Shown one piece after another: positions 21,290 through 30,363 of a DNA stretch of 64,000 bases. How positions within the stretch are numbered: position 1 is the first letter of the stretch; every line of letters begins with the position of its first letter. This stretch comes from Deinococcus sp. Arct2-2 (GTDB lineage: Bacteria > Deinococcota > Deinococci > Deinococcales > Deinococcaceae): positions 11,051-75,050 of the forward strand of contig NZ_SSNW01000015.1 of NCBI RefSeq assembly GCF_004801315.1, read 5' to 3'. Position numbers and translations under genes: made by a program. The notes beneath the pieces are model-generated. The model had not been told where the DNA came from. It worked only from the letters and a program-made list of their open reading frames with translations, and made no database searches.

Positions 21290-22312
21290 ATGTTGACTTT
21301 CATCATCCGCCGTCTCCTTCAGGTTCCAGTGGTCATGCTGGTGCTGTCTATCCTGATCGTGGGCCTGACCCAACTGCTGACCCCACAGCAGCGGGCCGCC
21401 CCCTATATCCGCAGTGACCAACAATCGGCCCGCTTAGAACAGATCATCCGGGAACGCGGCCTAGACCAACCCTTCCCGATTCAGTACGCCAAGTGGCTCG
21501 GCAAGACCCTTCAGGGTGATTTGGGTTATTCCACGGCCAGCAGTAAAGACGTGATTCCCACCATTCAGGAGCGCCTACCCAACACCATCGAACTGACCCT
21601 CGTGACCGCGCTGCCCATCTTGCTGATCGGGATTTGGCTGGGCACACTCAGCGCCCTGAACAAAGATAAAGCCATCGACCAGATTTTGCGGGTGCTGACT
21701 ATCGTGGGCTACAGCCTGCCTACATTTGTGCTGGGCATCGTACTTCTGGCGGTGTTTTACGGTTATCTGGGCTGGCTGCCGGGCGCAGGACAACTCAATA
21801 TCATCAACGAAATCAGCAAGGGCGACCTCACGCGCTACACCGGGCTACTGAGCCTAGACGCCGCCCTCAATGGCCGCTGGGATGTGGCGTGGGACGTGTT
21901 GCAGCATATGTTCCTGCCCGCTCTGACGCTTACTATCGTCAGCGTGACCACCATCATCAAGGTGATGAGAAACAACATGCTGGAAGCTCTGACCAGCGAT
22001 TACGTGCGGACGGCCCGTGCCAAAGGCCTCTCTAGCCGCGTGGTCAACAACAAGCACGCCCGCCGCAACGCCCTGCTCAGTATCGTCACGCTGGGCGGCT
22101 TTCTCATCATCGGCCTGATGTCGGGGTCTCTGATCACCGAAACCATCTTCGCCTACCCCGGTGTGGGCCAGTGGGTTGTGCAGGCCGCCCTACGCTTTGA
22201 CCTGTCGGCGGTGCTGGGCTTCGCGCTGCTGTCGGCGCTCATCGTGGTTCTGGTCAGCACCGTTGTCGATATTTTGTACGGCGTGGTCGATCCCCGCGTG
22301 AGGTTTGACTGA
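21290..22312 (+). CDS. dppB: Peptide ABC transporter permease, DppB type
   Basis: A 340-residue inner-membrane permease with about six membrane helices. It begins [20 protein letters not shown], the hallmark start of DppB/OppB subunits, and carries the EAA-type loop ([20 protein letters not shown]) that binds the ATPase. It is followed directly by dppC. The ATPases DppD/DppF are not adjacent and must be supplied from elsewhere. Confidence 0.93.
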   Translation: MLTFIIRRLLQVPVVMLVLSILIVGLTQLLTPQQRAAPYIRSDQQSARLEQIIRERGLDQPFPIQYAKWLGKTLQGDLGYSTASSKDVIPTIQERLPNTIELTLVTALPILLIGIWLGTLSALNKDKAIDQILRVLTIVGYSLPTFVLGIVLLAVFYGYLGWLPGAGQLNIINEISKGDLTRYTGLLSLDAALNGRWDVAWDVLQHMFLPALTLTIVSVTTIIKVMRNNMLEALTSDYVRTARAKGLSSRVVNNKHARRNALLSIVTLGGFLIIGLMSGSLITETIFAYPGVGQWVVQAALRFDLSAVLGFALLSALIVVLVSTVVDILYGVVDPRVRFD

Positions 22313-22313
22313 T

Positions 22314-23330
22314 ATGACGACCATTCCTACCCTGACCAACCCCACCGCTGGCCGCAGCAAATGGCAACTGTTCTGGACGGGGCCAGCCGTTCGCAAGCTA
22401 CGCCGTAACCCGCTAGCCATCACAGGCCTCGTCATCACCCTGATGTTTAGCCTGATCGCCTTGTTTGCACCCCTGATCGCCAAACCCAGCGGCGACTGCC
22501 TGCGTGACCTGAACATCACCAGTGCCAATCAGGTGTACAACCCGGCGAGCGGGGCCTTCTGGCGCTCTATTTTCGTTCCGCCCAAAACCTGCTACAAAAC
22601 CGAGCGCCTGTCGTTTGCCCAGCAACCTACCGTTCCGGATGCAGCGGCCCCCTTTGGAACCGTCAACGGCTACAACATCTTCTACGGCCTGATCTGGGGC
22701 ACGCGCACGGCGCTGAAAATGTCGTTCATCATCGTGGCGATCACATTGACGGTGGGCATCGTCATCGGGGCCATCAGCGGCTATTACGGCGGCTGGGTCG
22801 ACAATCTGATTCAGCGGTTTATCGACGTACTGTTTGCGCTGCCGTCCTTGATTCTGACGGTGGTCATCTTGACCATCTTGCGGGCCGGAAATCCGGGCGG
22901 CGATCCGACGGTCCCCATTATCGTGTCGTTCTGTATCGCGGGCTGGGCCGGGTACGCCCGTGTGGTACGCGGCGACGTGCTGCGAACCCGTCAACTGGAA
23001 TACGTAGACGCCGCCCGCAGCATGGGCGCACGCGATATGCGCCTGATTTTGCAACATGTGGTGCCCAACAGCGTCGCCAGCGTCCTCACATTGGCGGTGC
23101 TGGACTTGGCAACGGTGCCCCTCAGTGTCGCGGCGCTGTCGTTCCTCGGCCTCGGCTTCGAGAGCGGCTACGCAGAATGGGGCCAGCTCGTGGAATTTTC
23201 CCGCGCTTGGTTGAAGCCTGAATACTGGTACGTGCTGGCGTATCCCGCCGCGTTCATCATCACCTTCAGCCTCGCCTTCAACCTCTTTGGTGACGGCCTG
23301 CGCGACGCCCTTGATCCCAAGAGCCGCTGA
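22314..23330 (+). CDS. dppC: Peptide ABC transporter permease, DppC type
   Basis: 338 residues. After the first helix there is a long extracytoplasmic insertion (about residues 60-125) containing Cys residues and the [20 protein letters not shown] segment typical of DppC; the permease core has an EAA loop ([20 protein letters not shown]). The frame is open from TTG 22305, overlapping dppB, but ATG 22314 has GAGG about 10 nt upstream and is preferred, leaving a 1-bp gap after the dppB stop. A bidirectional hairpin follows. Confidence 0.92.
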   Translation: MTTIPTLTNPTAGRSKWQLFWTGPAVRKLRRNPLAITGLVITLMFSLIALFAPLIAKPSGDCLRDLNITSANQVYNPASGAFWRSIFVPPKTCYKTERLSFAQQPTVPDAAAPFGTVNGYNIFYGLIWGTRTALKMSFIIVAITLTVGIVIGAISGYYGGWVDNLIQRFIDVLFALPSLILTVVILTILRAGNPGGDPTVPIIVSFCIAGWAGYARVVRGDVLRTRQLEYVDAARSMGARDMRLILQHVVPNSVASVLTLAVLDLATVPLSVAALSFLGLGFESGYAEWGQLVEFSRAWLKPEYWYVLAYPAAFIITFSLAFNLFGDGLRDALDPKSR

Positions 23331-23360
23331 GTCGTTCCTCGTCTGAACACCAGACAAATC

Positions 23361-23395
23361 CGCCCCCGCTTGTCATGTTGACGGCGGGGGCGTTG
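23361..23395. terminator. Bidirectional terminator between convergent genes
   Basis: CGCCCCCGC (23361-23369) pairs with GCGGGGGCG (23384-23392) and is followed by TTGTG. It lies between dppC and the leftward 151-residue gene. Confidence 0.6.
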
Positions 23396-23409
23396 TGTTG
23401 GTACGGGGT

Positions 23410-23865
23410 TTATTGCTCAGAGTTTGATTGCCCATCCGCAGCCGATCCCATCCACCCCGCGATGAGTCGCCACGCCAACGCGTACAGCACGGCGGCCAGC
23501 ACCCACAGGCCCGCCGTAACAGCAGGTTGCGAGAAGGTGGCACAGCCGATCAGAAACGGTACGGCGGGGGCAGTTCCGGCCTGCATTGCGGCGCTGAGGG
23601 CGGTACGGCGCGGGGGCAGCAAAGGATCACGGGCGGCGCGGCGGGCCAGATACAGCGCGGCGCAGGCCAGCAGCAGCGCCACTGCCACCATGCCCACGAT
23701 TCCGGCAGGCGGGGTGGCAGTGGGCCGCGTGAGCAGATACAGCGCCCCCAGTGGCAGCCCCGGCGCGGCCAACACCGCAAAGGCCAACGCATAAGCGCGG
23801 CGGGCGGCCCGCAGCATGTCGGCCCCTTGCCCGCTGCTGAGGTCTTGGGCCAAAGCTTTCAGCAT
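23410..23865 (-). CDS. Four-helix membrane protein of unknown function
   Basis: 151 residues with four predicted membrane helices (about 26-45, 54-73, 92-112, 117-137) and Arg-rich cytoplasmic loops (RRAARDPLLPPRR). I recognise no family. Its start overlaps the ygfZ stop (TGATG), so it is translationally coupled to ygfZ. No catalytic residues are evident. Confidence 0.7.
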   Translation of the reverse strand: MLKALAQDLSSGQGADMLRAARRAYALAFAVLAAPGLPLGALYLLTRPTATPPAGIVGMVAVALLLACAALYLARRAARDPLLPPRRTALSAAMQAGTAPAVPFLIGCATFSQPAVTAGLWVLAAVLYALAWRLIAGWMGSAADGQSNSEQ

Positions 23866-24746
23866 CAGGGTGTGTGCGGTACGGGGTTGAGGAGCTGCAC
23901 GGTGGCGGGCAGGCCGTCCACTTCCACCTCTATGCCGTCTGCCACTTCCTTACGCAGCCGCACCAAGCTGAAACCGCCTGCATTCAGGCCCGTTTGCCCC
24001 ACCACCTTGCCGCTGTGCAGAATGTCTGCGCCGCGTGGCAAGCTTTCGCCCTCTAGTCTTGCCAAGTGGTAGCGCGTGTTGCCGCGAGCTTCCAGCCTCG
24101 CCATAATTTCTTGGCCCACATAACAGCCTTTGCGGTAGCTGATGGCAGGCAGCGGGCCGCCCACATCCAGCCCGACTTCTTGCGGCAGCGTGCCCGAAAA
24201 ACCGTCGCGGGCAATATCGGGAATGCCAGCGGCGATCCGGGCGGCGTCCAGTCCGGCCAACGGGGTTTCCTCGCCGTCCAGTGCGGCCAGCACCGCCGCC
24301 TCATGCCGGGTGAGGTAATGCAAATCGAGGCCCGCCGCGCCTGTGCGGTTCACGCGGCCTATCAGCACCACGCCGCCTCCCAGTTCAAAGGTTTGCACGT
24401 CCGGGCCTACCGCATTCCAACCGTCTACAGCTGCCCCCGGCCACACATGCACGCACCGCAAGTCCTCCGACACGTCCTTCACTTCCACCTGATCGAAAAT
24501 AATGTAGCGCTTTAAGCGGGCGGCCAAGGCTTCCGCCTGTTCTGTATCCACGTGCAAATACACGTCGTCGGTGCGGCGGTAGGCCCGCGCAAAGGTTTCG
24601 ATTTGGCCGCGCACATTCAGAAAGGTGCAGGCCACCAGCCCCGGCGTAGGTGCGCCGCGCAGGTCGCCCGTCATCTGGCCCTGCACAAAATCAACCCGGT
24701 CTGCCCCGGTAATCCGCAGTCCGCCAGAAGGAATCTTTGTCCACAT
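23865..24746 (-). CDS. ygfZ: YgfZ/GcvT-like folate-binding Fe-S repair protein
   Basis: 293 residues of the YgfZ/CAF17 family: folate-dependent proteins related to the glycine cleavage T-protein that support Fe-S enzymes such as MiaB. The diagnostic Cys motif [12 protein letters not shown] is present at about residue 195, with a T-protein-like N-terminal half ([20 protein letters not shown]). The ATG at 24746 is preceded 7 nt away by TACCCT with no Shine-Dalgarno. It is followed by the coupled four-helix membrane protein gene. Confidence 0.9.
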   Translation of the reverse strand: MWTKIPSGGLRITGADRVDFVQGQMTGDLRGAPTPGLVACTFLNVRGQIETFARAYRRTDDVYLHVDTEQAEALAARLKRYIIFDQVEVKDVSEDLRCVHVWPGAAVDGWNAVGPDVQTFELGGGVVLIGRVNRTGAAGLDLHYLTRHEAAVLAALDGEETPLAGLDAARIAAGIPDIARDGFSGTLPQEVGLDVGGPLPAISYRKGCYVGQEIMARLEARGNTRYHLARLEGESLPRGADILHSGKVVGQTGLNAGGFSLVRLRKEVADGIEVEVDGLPATVQLLNPVPHTP

Positions 24747-24753
24747 GGGAGTT

Positions 24754-24759
24754 AGGGTA
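24754..24759 (-). promoter_or_regulatory. -10 box (TACCCT), leaderless start of ygfZ
   Basis: TACCCT ends 7 nt before the ATG at 24746. Confidence 0.4.
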
Positions 24760-25093
24760 GGGCAAAAAGGGGAAGTGGATAGTGGTGGGTGGGTGTGCTG
24801 TTATTGAATCCTGCAGAGCTCATCACCGTCTGATGGTTTTTGATCTTGGTCAGGCTTCAGAGTTGACGATTCTGGGCGAACCCCCCAGTCTGCTCTCCTT
24901 CGGAGCTGTGCCAGTTCGTAGCCAGCCCCCTCAAGGGGAGCGCAACAGCACTTGTCCTCCCCTTTAAGGGGGGGCGTTGCGCCAGCAACGGGGGGGTTCA
25001 CCTTTCACCTCAGTCGCCTCAAAGTCTTGCCAAGCGAGTCAAAAATCAATAACGCCGCACGCCCTTAGACCCTAGACTTTTAGACCAGTCTTC
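24760..25093. other. Intergenic region with an extended repeat
   Basis: 334 bp between hemA (convergent end) and ygfZ. It contains a decayed repeat stretch from about 24880 (CTCTCCTTCGGAG hairpin, CCCCCTCAAGGGGAG palindrome) running into repeat family B copy 3. No gene is seen. Confidence 0.45.
24954..25009. repeat. Dispersed repeat, family B, copy 3
   Basis: The longest copy: GTCCTCCCCTTTAAGG, G-run, CGTTGC-GCCA-GCAACG hairpin, G-run, TTCACCTTTCACCTCAGTC. The last phrase matches the flank of copy 1. Confidence 0.75.
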
Positions 25094-26212
25094 TCAGTCG
25101 CTGGCAACAGCCAATTCCTGCCCCGCCCGTTGCCGCCCTGCCAATTCCCGCTGCGCTTCCCGCGTCAGGTGCCAGCGGTACAGATCGGCGCTGGCTTCGC
25201 GTAGCAGGGCGTCGGCGTAGGGCAAGGCGGCGCGGCGGCCCTCTAGGTTGCGGTTCACCACTGCTGTCAAGTCGTCAAGATTACTCAGGTGTGCGCCCGG
25301 CACGTCGGCAATATCGGGCGACAGGATGCGCGGCACGCTGATGTCTATGAGGAGCATGGGGCGGCCCTGCCGGTCTTGCAATGCCTCGCGCACGCCGCTG
25401 CCGTGCAGCACATAATGCGGGGCGCTGCTGGAGGCAATGACCACATCGGCCTCGGGCAAGACTTCGTGTAGGTATTCGGCGGCACAGGCCCGGCCCCCCA
25501 CCCGCTCAGCCAGTGCGCGGGCGCGTTCGGCGGTGCGGTTCACCACGATCACGTCTTTTACTCCGGCGGCCCGCAGGTGCGTCAGGGTCAGCTCGGCGGT
25601 TTCGCCTGCACCCAAGATCAGGGCGGTGCGGTGCGTCAAGTCGCCCAGCGTGGCTTCGGCCAGTTCTACAGCGGCGCTCGACACGCTTACCACACGGTCA
25701 GACAAGCCCGTATCGGTACGGACGCGCTTGCCTGCGGCCAAAGCTCCCTGCGCCACTTTGTTCATCAGCGTTCCGGCCAAGCCCTGCGCATGGGCGGCCT
25801 GCCAAGCCCGTTTCACTTGGCCCTGAATCTGGGTTTCTCCGATGACCAAGCTGTCGAGGCCCGCCGCCACCCGGTACAGATGGGCCACCGCTTCTTCGCC
25901 CCGGTACACGTACAAATGAGAGGCCAGCGCATGTCCCCAAGCGCCCTCGAAGGCGGCCACCGGGTCGCCCAGCACTCCGGCAAGGTAGACCTCGGTGCGG
26001 TTGCAGGTCGCCAGCAACATCACTTCGCGGGCGTGCAGCGACAAGTGGCCCAGAATTGCCTCTTCCTCGGAGGCCCGCACCGCTGCCCGTTCACGCACTT
26101 CTATGGGCGCAGTCTGGTGATTCAGGCCTACCACTGCAAAATCCAGCGGCGTGGGGTGCGGCGCGTGTGGCTGCGCCAACAATGCGCGGGCGGTGGGGCA
26201 AGCCAGCGTCAT
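25094..26212 (-). CDS. hemA: Glutamyl-tRNA reductase
   Basis: The first enzyme of C5 tetrapyrrole synthesis: it reduces glutamyl-tRNA to glutamate-1-semialdehyde using NADPH. The 372 residues contain the N-terminal [16 protein letters not shown], the catalytic Cys in [29 protein letters not shown], and the NADPH fold around [17 protein letters not shown]. The C-terminal dimerisation region is short compared with about 420-residue homologues. Its ATG overlaps the stop of the precorrin-2 dehydrogenase gene (ATGA), so siroheme/heme genes are coupled here. Confidence 0.95.
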   Translation of the reverse strand: MTLACPTARALLAQPHAPHPTPLDFAVVGLNHQTAPIEVRERAAVRASEEEAILGHLSLHAREVMLLATCNRTEVYLAGVLGDPVAAFEGAWGHALASHLYVYRGEEAVAHLYRVAAGLDSLVIGETQIQGQVKRAWQAAHAQGLAGTLMNKVAQGALAAGKRVRTDTGLSDRVVSVSSAAVELAEATLGDLTHRTALILGAGETAELTLTHLRAAGVKDVIVVNRTAERARALAERVGGRACAAEYLHEVLPEADVVIASSSAPHYVLHGSGVREALQDRQGRPMLLIDISVPRILSPDIADVPGAHLSNLDDLTAVVNRNLEGRRAALPYADALLREASADLYRWHLTREAQRELAGRQRAGQELAVASD

Positions 26213-26784
26213 GCGGCTCCCCGATCTTGCAAACCCACGCCAGCCCGAATCTCGGCCCGCAACTCGGCCAACGCTGCGGCTTTGGCGTCGGGCTTCAACG
26301 TCACGGCTTCTTCGCGCCGCGCCGTCCAGCCGTCAAGCTGTGCCTGTGTGGGCAACAGTTCCGCGATTCGTTCCGTCAAGGCTTGCGTCAGCATCGGCAA
26401 TTCGCGCCCGCTGGACACCGCCACCTGCACACCTGCCCGCGTGGTGGTGGCCGCAAACCTCAGCGAGCCTTGCCCCGCGTTGCCTGCGTGGTTGACCAGT
26501 GCGCCTGCGTCCCGCGCATCGGCTGTTACGGCGTCGTTCACGGCTGGGCTATCGGTGGCGGCCACCACGACTCGCTGCCCCGCCGAGTCGCTGGCGTGAT
26601 AAGCGCGTTGCGCGGTCTGCACGCTCATCTTGGCAAAGTCGGGGTGAAGTTCGGGCGCAACTACCGTCACGTTCAGGCCCGCTTCGAGCAACGTTGCTAC
26701 CCGGCGCAGGGCCACCGCGCCGCCACCCACCACCAAAGCAGATTCTCCTTGCAGGTCTAGAAACACAGGCAGCAGCACACTCAC
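26209..26784 (-). CDS. Precorrin-2 dehydrogenase (CysG N-domain/SirC-like)
   Basis: 191 residues. It oxidises precorrin-2 to sirohydrochlorin with NAD+ in siroheme synthesis. A Rossmann fold opens with [20 protein letters not shown], and [20 protein letters not shown] matches the family core. It lacks the methylase domain of full CysG and a clear ferrochelatase partner. First gene of a two-gene unit with hemA. GTG 26784 lies 7 nt after TATTCT, a leaderless start. Confidence 0.88.
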   Translation of the reverse strand: MSVLLPVFLDLQGESALVVGGGAVALRRVATLLEAGLNVTVVAPELHPDFAKMSVQTAQRAYHASDSAGQRVVVAATDSPAVNDAVTADARDAGALVNHAGNAGQGSLRFAATTTRAGVQVAVSSGRELPMLTQALTERIAELLPTQAQLDGWTARREEAVTLKPDAKAAALAELRAEIRAGVGLQDRGAA

Positions 26785-26791
26785 GCTGTGC

Positions 26792-26797
26792 AGAATA
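26792..26797 (-). promoter_or_regulatory. -10 box (TATTCT), leaderless start of the precorrin-2 dehydrogenase gene
   Basis: TATTCT ends 7 nt before GTG 26784 and there is no Shine-Dalgarno. Confidence 0.5.
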
Positions 26798-26933
26798 GCG
26801 CCTGTGGCCGGGGCAGGCGTCCCCTACCGAGCGGTAAGCCTGTGCCGGAATAGAGTCGATCTGGACAGCATTCGAGTCTCATTCGTCGTCCCGCGTCAGC
26901 AACCTTTTCCGCCGCCTCCGCGTAGTGGCCTCT

Positions 26934-27155
26934 ATGAGAGTCCTGTCTTTGATCTTCGGCATTCTGGCCGCGCTGGGTTTACTTTTAGGTTTATTGCCCT
27001 TTTTCGGCTGGCTAAACTGGCTATTCGTGTTGCCGCCCGCCGTGCTGGGTCTGATCTTCGGGGCGCTGGGCCGAGACCGGGGAGCCGTGACCCTCAGTGC
27101 AGTGGTGGCCGCCATCGGCGTACTGCGCCTGATGCTGGGCGGCGGGGTGCTGTAA
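26934..27155 (+). CDS. Small hydrophobic membrane protein
   Basis: 73 residues, almost entirely membrane: helices about 1-20 (VLSLIFGILAALGLLLGLLP), 24-45 and 52-71, joined by a short RDRG loop. It resembles small DUF4190-type membrane proteins by shape only. A GTG at 26925 is an alternative start. No ribosome binding site is obvious for either. Confidence 0.6.
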   Translation: MRVLSLIFGILAALGLLLGLLPFFGWLNWLFVLPPAVLGLIFGALGRDRGAVTLSAVVAAIGVLRLMLGGGVL

Positions 27156-27265
27156 CCGCGCAGTAGGCCAATCGGCAGAGCAGTTCTACCCTTGCACGTC
27201 CGGCCTTCCTCTGGTACTCTGCGTGGGCCTGTTTGCGCCCCTGCGTAAGCGGCAGCACGCTTGAT

Positions 27266-27341
27266 GGGTTCTTAGCTCAGTTGGTAGAGCATCGGTCTCC
27301 AAAACCGAGGGTCGTAGGTTCAAGTCCTGCAGGGCCCGCCA
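27266..27341 (+). tRNA. tRNA-Trp (CCA)
   Basis: A 76-nt cloverleaf: acceptor GGGTTCT with AGGGCCC, D-arm AGCTCAGTTGGTAGAGC, anticodon arm TCGGT-CTCCAAA-ACCGA with anticodon CCA, T-arm GTAGG-TTCAAGT-CCTGC, discriminator G and encoded CCA. A hairpin terminator follows at 27359. Confidence 0.95.
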
Positions 27342-27358
27342 TCACAGAAGTTTCACAG

Positions 27359-27397
27359 CAAACACCCCCCGCCTTCAGCACAGGGCGGGGGGTGTTT
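27359..27397. terminator. Bidirectional terminator between tRNA-Trp and cutA
   Basis: AAACACCCCCCGCC pairs with GGCGGGGGGTGTTT over 14 bp around a 10-nt loop. It separates the rightward tRNA from the leftward cutA. Confidence 0.7.
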
Positions 27398-27409
27398 GCT
27401 GCCGATCTC

Positions 27410-27730
27410 CTAACTATGCGACGGCTCCAGCGCGTCCCTCAGCCACATCTGAAATTCGGGCAGGGCGCGGTCAAAGGGCAGAGCGATGATTTCCGGCACT
27501 TCGTAGGGGTGCAGCGACTTGATGCGGGCTTCGAGTTCGGGGTACCTCTCCCCAGTGGTTTTGATCATCAGCAGGGTCTCGGGGTCTTCCACCACGTCGC
27601 CCTGCCAGCGGTACACGCTATGAAGGCCGCCCACCACGTTGACGCACCCGGCGAGGCGCTCGGCAACCAAGGTGCGGGCCAGTTCATGTGCGCGTTCGGG
27701 GGGAACAGTTACCAGAACGACAAGTGACAT
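27410..27730 (-). CDS. cutA: CutA-family divalent cation tolerance protein
   Basis: 106 residues of the trimeric PII-like CutA family, linked to copper/divalent metal tolerance. The start MSLVVLVTVPPERAHELART, the ERLAGCVNVVGGLHSVYRW core and the LHPYEVPEIIALP motif near the C-terminus are characteristic. The frame is open to 27781, but ATG 27730 begins the family sequence and lies 9 nt after TATGCT. Confidence 0.93.
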   Translation of the reverse strand: MSLVVLVTVPPERAHELARTLVAERLAGCVNVVGGLHSVYRWQGDVVEDPETLLMIKTTGERYPELEARIKSLHPYEVPEIIALPFDRALPEFQMWLRDALEPSHS

Positions 27731-27739
27731 ACGCCGGTC

Positions 27740-27745
27740 AGCATA
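27740..27745 (-). promoter_or_regulatory. -10 box (TATGCT) of cutA
   Basis: TATGCT ends 9 nt before ATG 27730. No Shine-Dalgarno is present. Confidence 0.4.
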
Positions 27746-27861
27746 CGCCGCCGTTAGGGGGGAGGCAGTGAGGAAATGCACCGAGGTGTGCAGTTTCTTA
27801 CAGTTTCATGACCTATGGTTCAGCTTAAGCAGCAATTTGCAGGTTTCTGCAGACAGTCCGG

Positions 27862-28344
27862 TTAGGGTAAACGGCGTGCGGTGCAGTTGTCACTGTAGGT
27901 TCCCGCGGCGGTGGGGGAAACCACGACGGTTTCTTTGGCCCCCACGAAGCCCTGACAGCGGGCCAACTGCTCTAGGTAACTGGGATCGCTGGCCGAGCGT
28001 GCGGCGTCTTGCAGCACCTTCACGTCACTTTCTAGGCCGCGCACCCGGCTCTGGGTGGCGTTGGTTTCCTGCGTCCAAGTGGTGGTGCGGTAGGCGATCA
28101 GACCCAACTGGAAGCTCAGTTGCACGATGCCGAGGCCCGCCAGCAGGCTTGCCAGCATCAGTGTGACGGGCAAACGCTGTACAGAGCGCCAACGGGACGC
28201 GAGTGTGCGGCGGCGCGGCGGGACAGGGATGGTATCGGTCTCCAGCGCCGTGCTGTCGTCGTCAGGCAGGGTGGGCACAAACTGCTCAGGCTCCACCTGT
28301 TCCGGCGCGGGTGTGGGGGGCGTGGGGGGCGGCGCGGCGTCCAT
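27862..28344 (-). CDS. FtsB/DivIC-like septum formation protein
   Basis: 160 residues: a Pro/acidic cytoplasmic N-terminus (1-45), one membrane helix (about 57-82, LPVTLMLASLLAGLGIVQLS), a short coiled-coil (THR-rich NATQSRVRGLESDVKVLQDA) and a C-terminal ARCQGFVGAKETVVV segment. The order of helix, coiled-coil and a terminal G-[FY]V...E..VV motif is that of the FtsB/DivIC family acting at the division septum. Two Cys residues in the C-terminal part are unusual. Annotation is moderate; no other division gene is adjacent. Confidence 0.6.
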   Translation of the reverse strand: MDAAPPPTPPTPAPEQVEPEQFVPTLPDDDSTALETDTIPVPPRRRTLASRWRSVQRLPVTLMLASLLAGLGIVQLSFQLGLIAYRTTTWTQETNATQSRVRGLESDVKVLQDAARSASDPSYLEQLARCQGFVGAKETVVVSPTAAGTYSDNCTARRLP

Positions 28345-28463
28345 ATCTTGCCCGCCAGCATAGCGTGCCAGCAGTGAGAAACAGCAGCAAGAAACAGAGG
28401 CTTATGCGGCGGTAGAGCAGGCCCCGTGCCCCAATCCCCGGCCTGCCTGTCAGACTAGGGGGC

Positions 28464-28970
28464 ATGACGGCACACCAGACCACGCAGCACAGCCAGACCG
28501 GGCGCGGTGATCCCTTTTCGCGGCCCAGTGGCATAGCCCCCGATTGGGCGCGGGCGCACCGAGCCGGAATCCAGATGCGCTACGGCGACATAGACACGAT
28601 GGGCCACCTCAACAACGCTGTATACGTACAGTATCTAGAGACCTCGCGCATTTTGCTGATGCGGGATCTGGGCGTGCCCGACGATGAAGACCGTTCGGTG
28701 ATTGCGCGGCTGGAACTGGACTACCAACGCGAAATTCGGCTGGGCCAAGACGTGTTCGTAGAAACGCTGGTAGAACGGCTGGGCAATACGTCGTGGACGC
28801 TGCTGTCCCGCGTGACCGCCGACGGCGTGCCCTGCACCTACGCCCGCACAGTGCAGGTGCGGGTAGACACGGCGCTGAAGCCTACGCCGCTGCCCGCCGT
28901 GCTGCGCGAACAGTTGGGCAAGTTGCTGGCCTTCCCCGCACAGACTCAGCCCCCAGAGATGCAGCCATGA
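28464..28970 (+). CDS. Acyl-CoA thioesterase (4HBT hot-dog fold)
   Basis: 168 residues. A hot-dog fold thioesterase that hydrolyses acyl-CoA; family motif MRYGDIDTMGHLNNAVYVQY (residues about 38-57) with the catalytic Asp and the conserved N-N-A-x-Y helix. Substrate not predictable. AGGGGG lies just before the ATG. It overlaps the next gene by 4 bp (ATGA). Confidence 0.88.
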   Translation: MTAHQTTQHSQTGRGDPFSRPSGIAPDWARAHRAGIQMRYGDIDTMGHLNNAVYVQYLETSRILLMRDLGVPDDEDRSVIARLELDYQREIRLGQDVFVETLVERLGNTSWTLLSRVTADGVPCTYARTVQVRVDTALKPTPLPAVLREQLGKLLAFPAQTQPPEMQP

Positions 28971-29257
28971 CCGCTGCCAGCTATGAGGACCGCGTGATGT
29001 ATCAGGGCGACGTGTGGGTGCGCCTCGACACCCTGCCGCGCCTGTTGGCCGAAGGGTGGCGGCGTACTTTATCGGACGGTGGCGTGGTCAGCGTGATTCG
29101 CACGCCGTTTCAGTGGGCGATGGTCAGCCCGGTCATAGAAATCGAAACGGGAGGCTATATGGGCGACGTGGGCCTGTACGTGCCCGAAGTGATGCTGGAA
29201 GAGGCGCTGGAGTTGCTGGGCGCGAATTCGGAAGACGGAGAAGACGTGCAGGAATAG
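28967..29257 (+). CDS. Small conserved-looking hypothetical protein
   Basis: 96 residues, no membrane segment or signal. It contains TPFQWAMVSPVIEIETGGYM and an acidic C-terminus. The function is unknown to me. The start is fixed by the ATGA overlap with the thioesterase gene, to which it is translationally coupled. Confidence 0.7.
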   Translation: MTAASYEDRVMYQGDVWVRLDTLPRLLAEGWRRTLSDGGVVSVIRTPFQWAMVSPVIEIETGGYMGDVGLYVPEVMLEEALELLGANSEDGEDVQE

Positions 29258-29355
29258 ACGGGGAGTTCATGTCACTCGGGAAGCCGGGATACAGTGCTGA
29301 CCGATCTTCTCAAGCGTTTCCCAACCCCTATTCCTAGTCTTCCGGAGGCACCCCC

Positions 29356-30252
29356 ATGACCACAGAACAAGTCAGTATCGGCGTAGATGTCGGCGGCACC
29401 AAAATTGCGACGGGCGTGCTGCGCGGCGACCAACTCCTCAGCCGCCACGTGCAGCCCACGCCCGAAACTGGCTGGGAAGCCGTACTGGACGCTATTGCTA
29501 CCCAAGTGCAGGATTTGCAGACGGCGCACCCCGACGCCCGCTTGGTCGGCGTGGGCATTCCCGGCCCGCTGAATGCTGACCGCACCCGCGTCAAGTTCGC
29601 GCCCAACATCTACGGCTTTACCGATGTGCCGATGGTAGATGGCCTGCGAGACCGCCTCGGCCAGCGCATTATTTTGGAAAACGACGCCAAAGCTGCCGCC
29701 TTAGCCGAAGCCCACATGGGCGCGGCACGCGGCACCGAAAGCAGCATCTACGTGACCGTCAGCACGGGCATCGGCGCGGGCATCGTCCTGAACGGCCGGA
29801 TTTGGCGTGGGCGGCACGGCATCGCGGGCGAAATCGGGCATATTACGGCCTTGCCGGGTGGCCCAGTCAGCGGTGCGGGCCTAGACGGAGCGCTGGAAGC
29901 TGTCGCCAGCGGCACCGCCATTGCTCGCGACGCCAGTTACGCCCTGAACCGCGACGTATCCACCGCCGAGGCCTTTACACTGGCCGAACAGGGCCACCCC
30001 GCCGCCCGCCGCATCATCGCGCAGGCGCTCCGGCACATCGGCATCGCGCTGGCCGATCTGCAAAAAACCATAGACCCGGAAGTGTTCGTGGTGGGCGGCG
30101 GCGTCGCCAGCGTCGGAGATTATTTCTTTCAGGGCGTGCAGCGGGCCGCCGACGAGTACGCCGCCGGATTTGCACCCGTGACCATTCGCCGCGCCCAATT
30201 GGGAACAGATGCCGGGGTCATCGGGGCAGCGTTGGCAGCGCGGCATGGGTGA
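29356..30252 (+). CDS. ROK-family sugar kinase (glucokinase-like)
   Basis: 298 residues. ROK kinases phosphorylate glucose or related sugars. ATP phosphate motif GVDVGGTKIATGVL, sugar-binding [12 protein letters not shown] with the Asn-Asp pair, second ATP motif STGIGAGIVLNG, and substrate His in AGEIGHITALPG. The usual zinc-binding CxCGxxGCxE motif that follows this His is absent (PVSGAGLDGALEAVASG instead), so it belongs to the zinc-free subset. GGAGG lies before the ATG. A bidirectional terminator follows. Confidence 0.9.
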   Translation: MTTEQVSIGVDVGGTKIATGVLRGDQLLSRHVQPTPETGWEAVLDAIATQVQDLQTAHPDARLVGVGIPGPLNADRTRVKFAPNIYGFTDVPMVDGLRDRLGQRIILENDAKAAALAEAHMGAARGTESSIYVTVSTGIGAGIVLNGRIWRGRHGIAGEIGHITALPGGPVSGAGLDGALEAVASGTAIARDASYALNRDVSTAEAFTLAEQGHPAARRIIAQALRHIGIALADLQKTIDPEVFVVGGGVASVGDYFFQGVQRAADEYAAGFAPVTIRRAQLGTDAGVIGAALAARHG

Positions 30253-30298
30253 AAAACTGTAAGTGGTAAGTGGTGAGTAGTCAGTAGGAGAAGATAAG

Positions 30299-30343
30299 AG
30301 AGCGGGCCTTCAACAAGATTCTGTTGACAGGCCCGCTCTTTTC
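30299..30343. terminator. Bidirectional terminator
   Basis: AGAGCGGGCC and GGCCCGCTCT enclose an inner TCAACA/TGTTGA stem, with TTTT on the plus side. It lies between the convergent kinase and aminopeptidase genes. Confidence 0.85.
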
Positions 30344-30363
30344 CCACTCACCCCTTACGGTTT

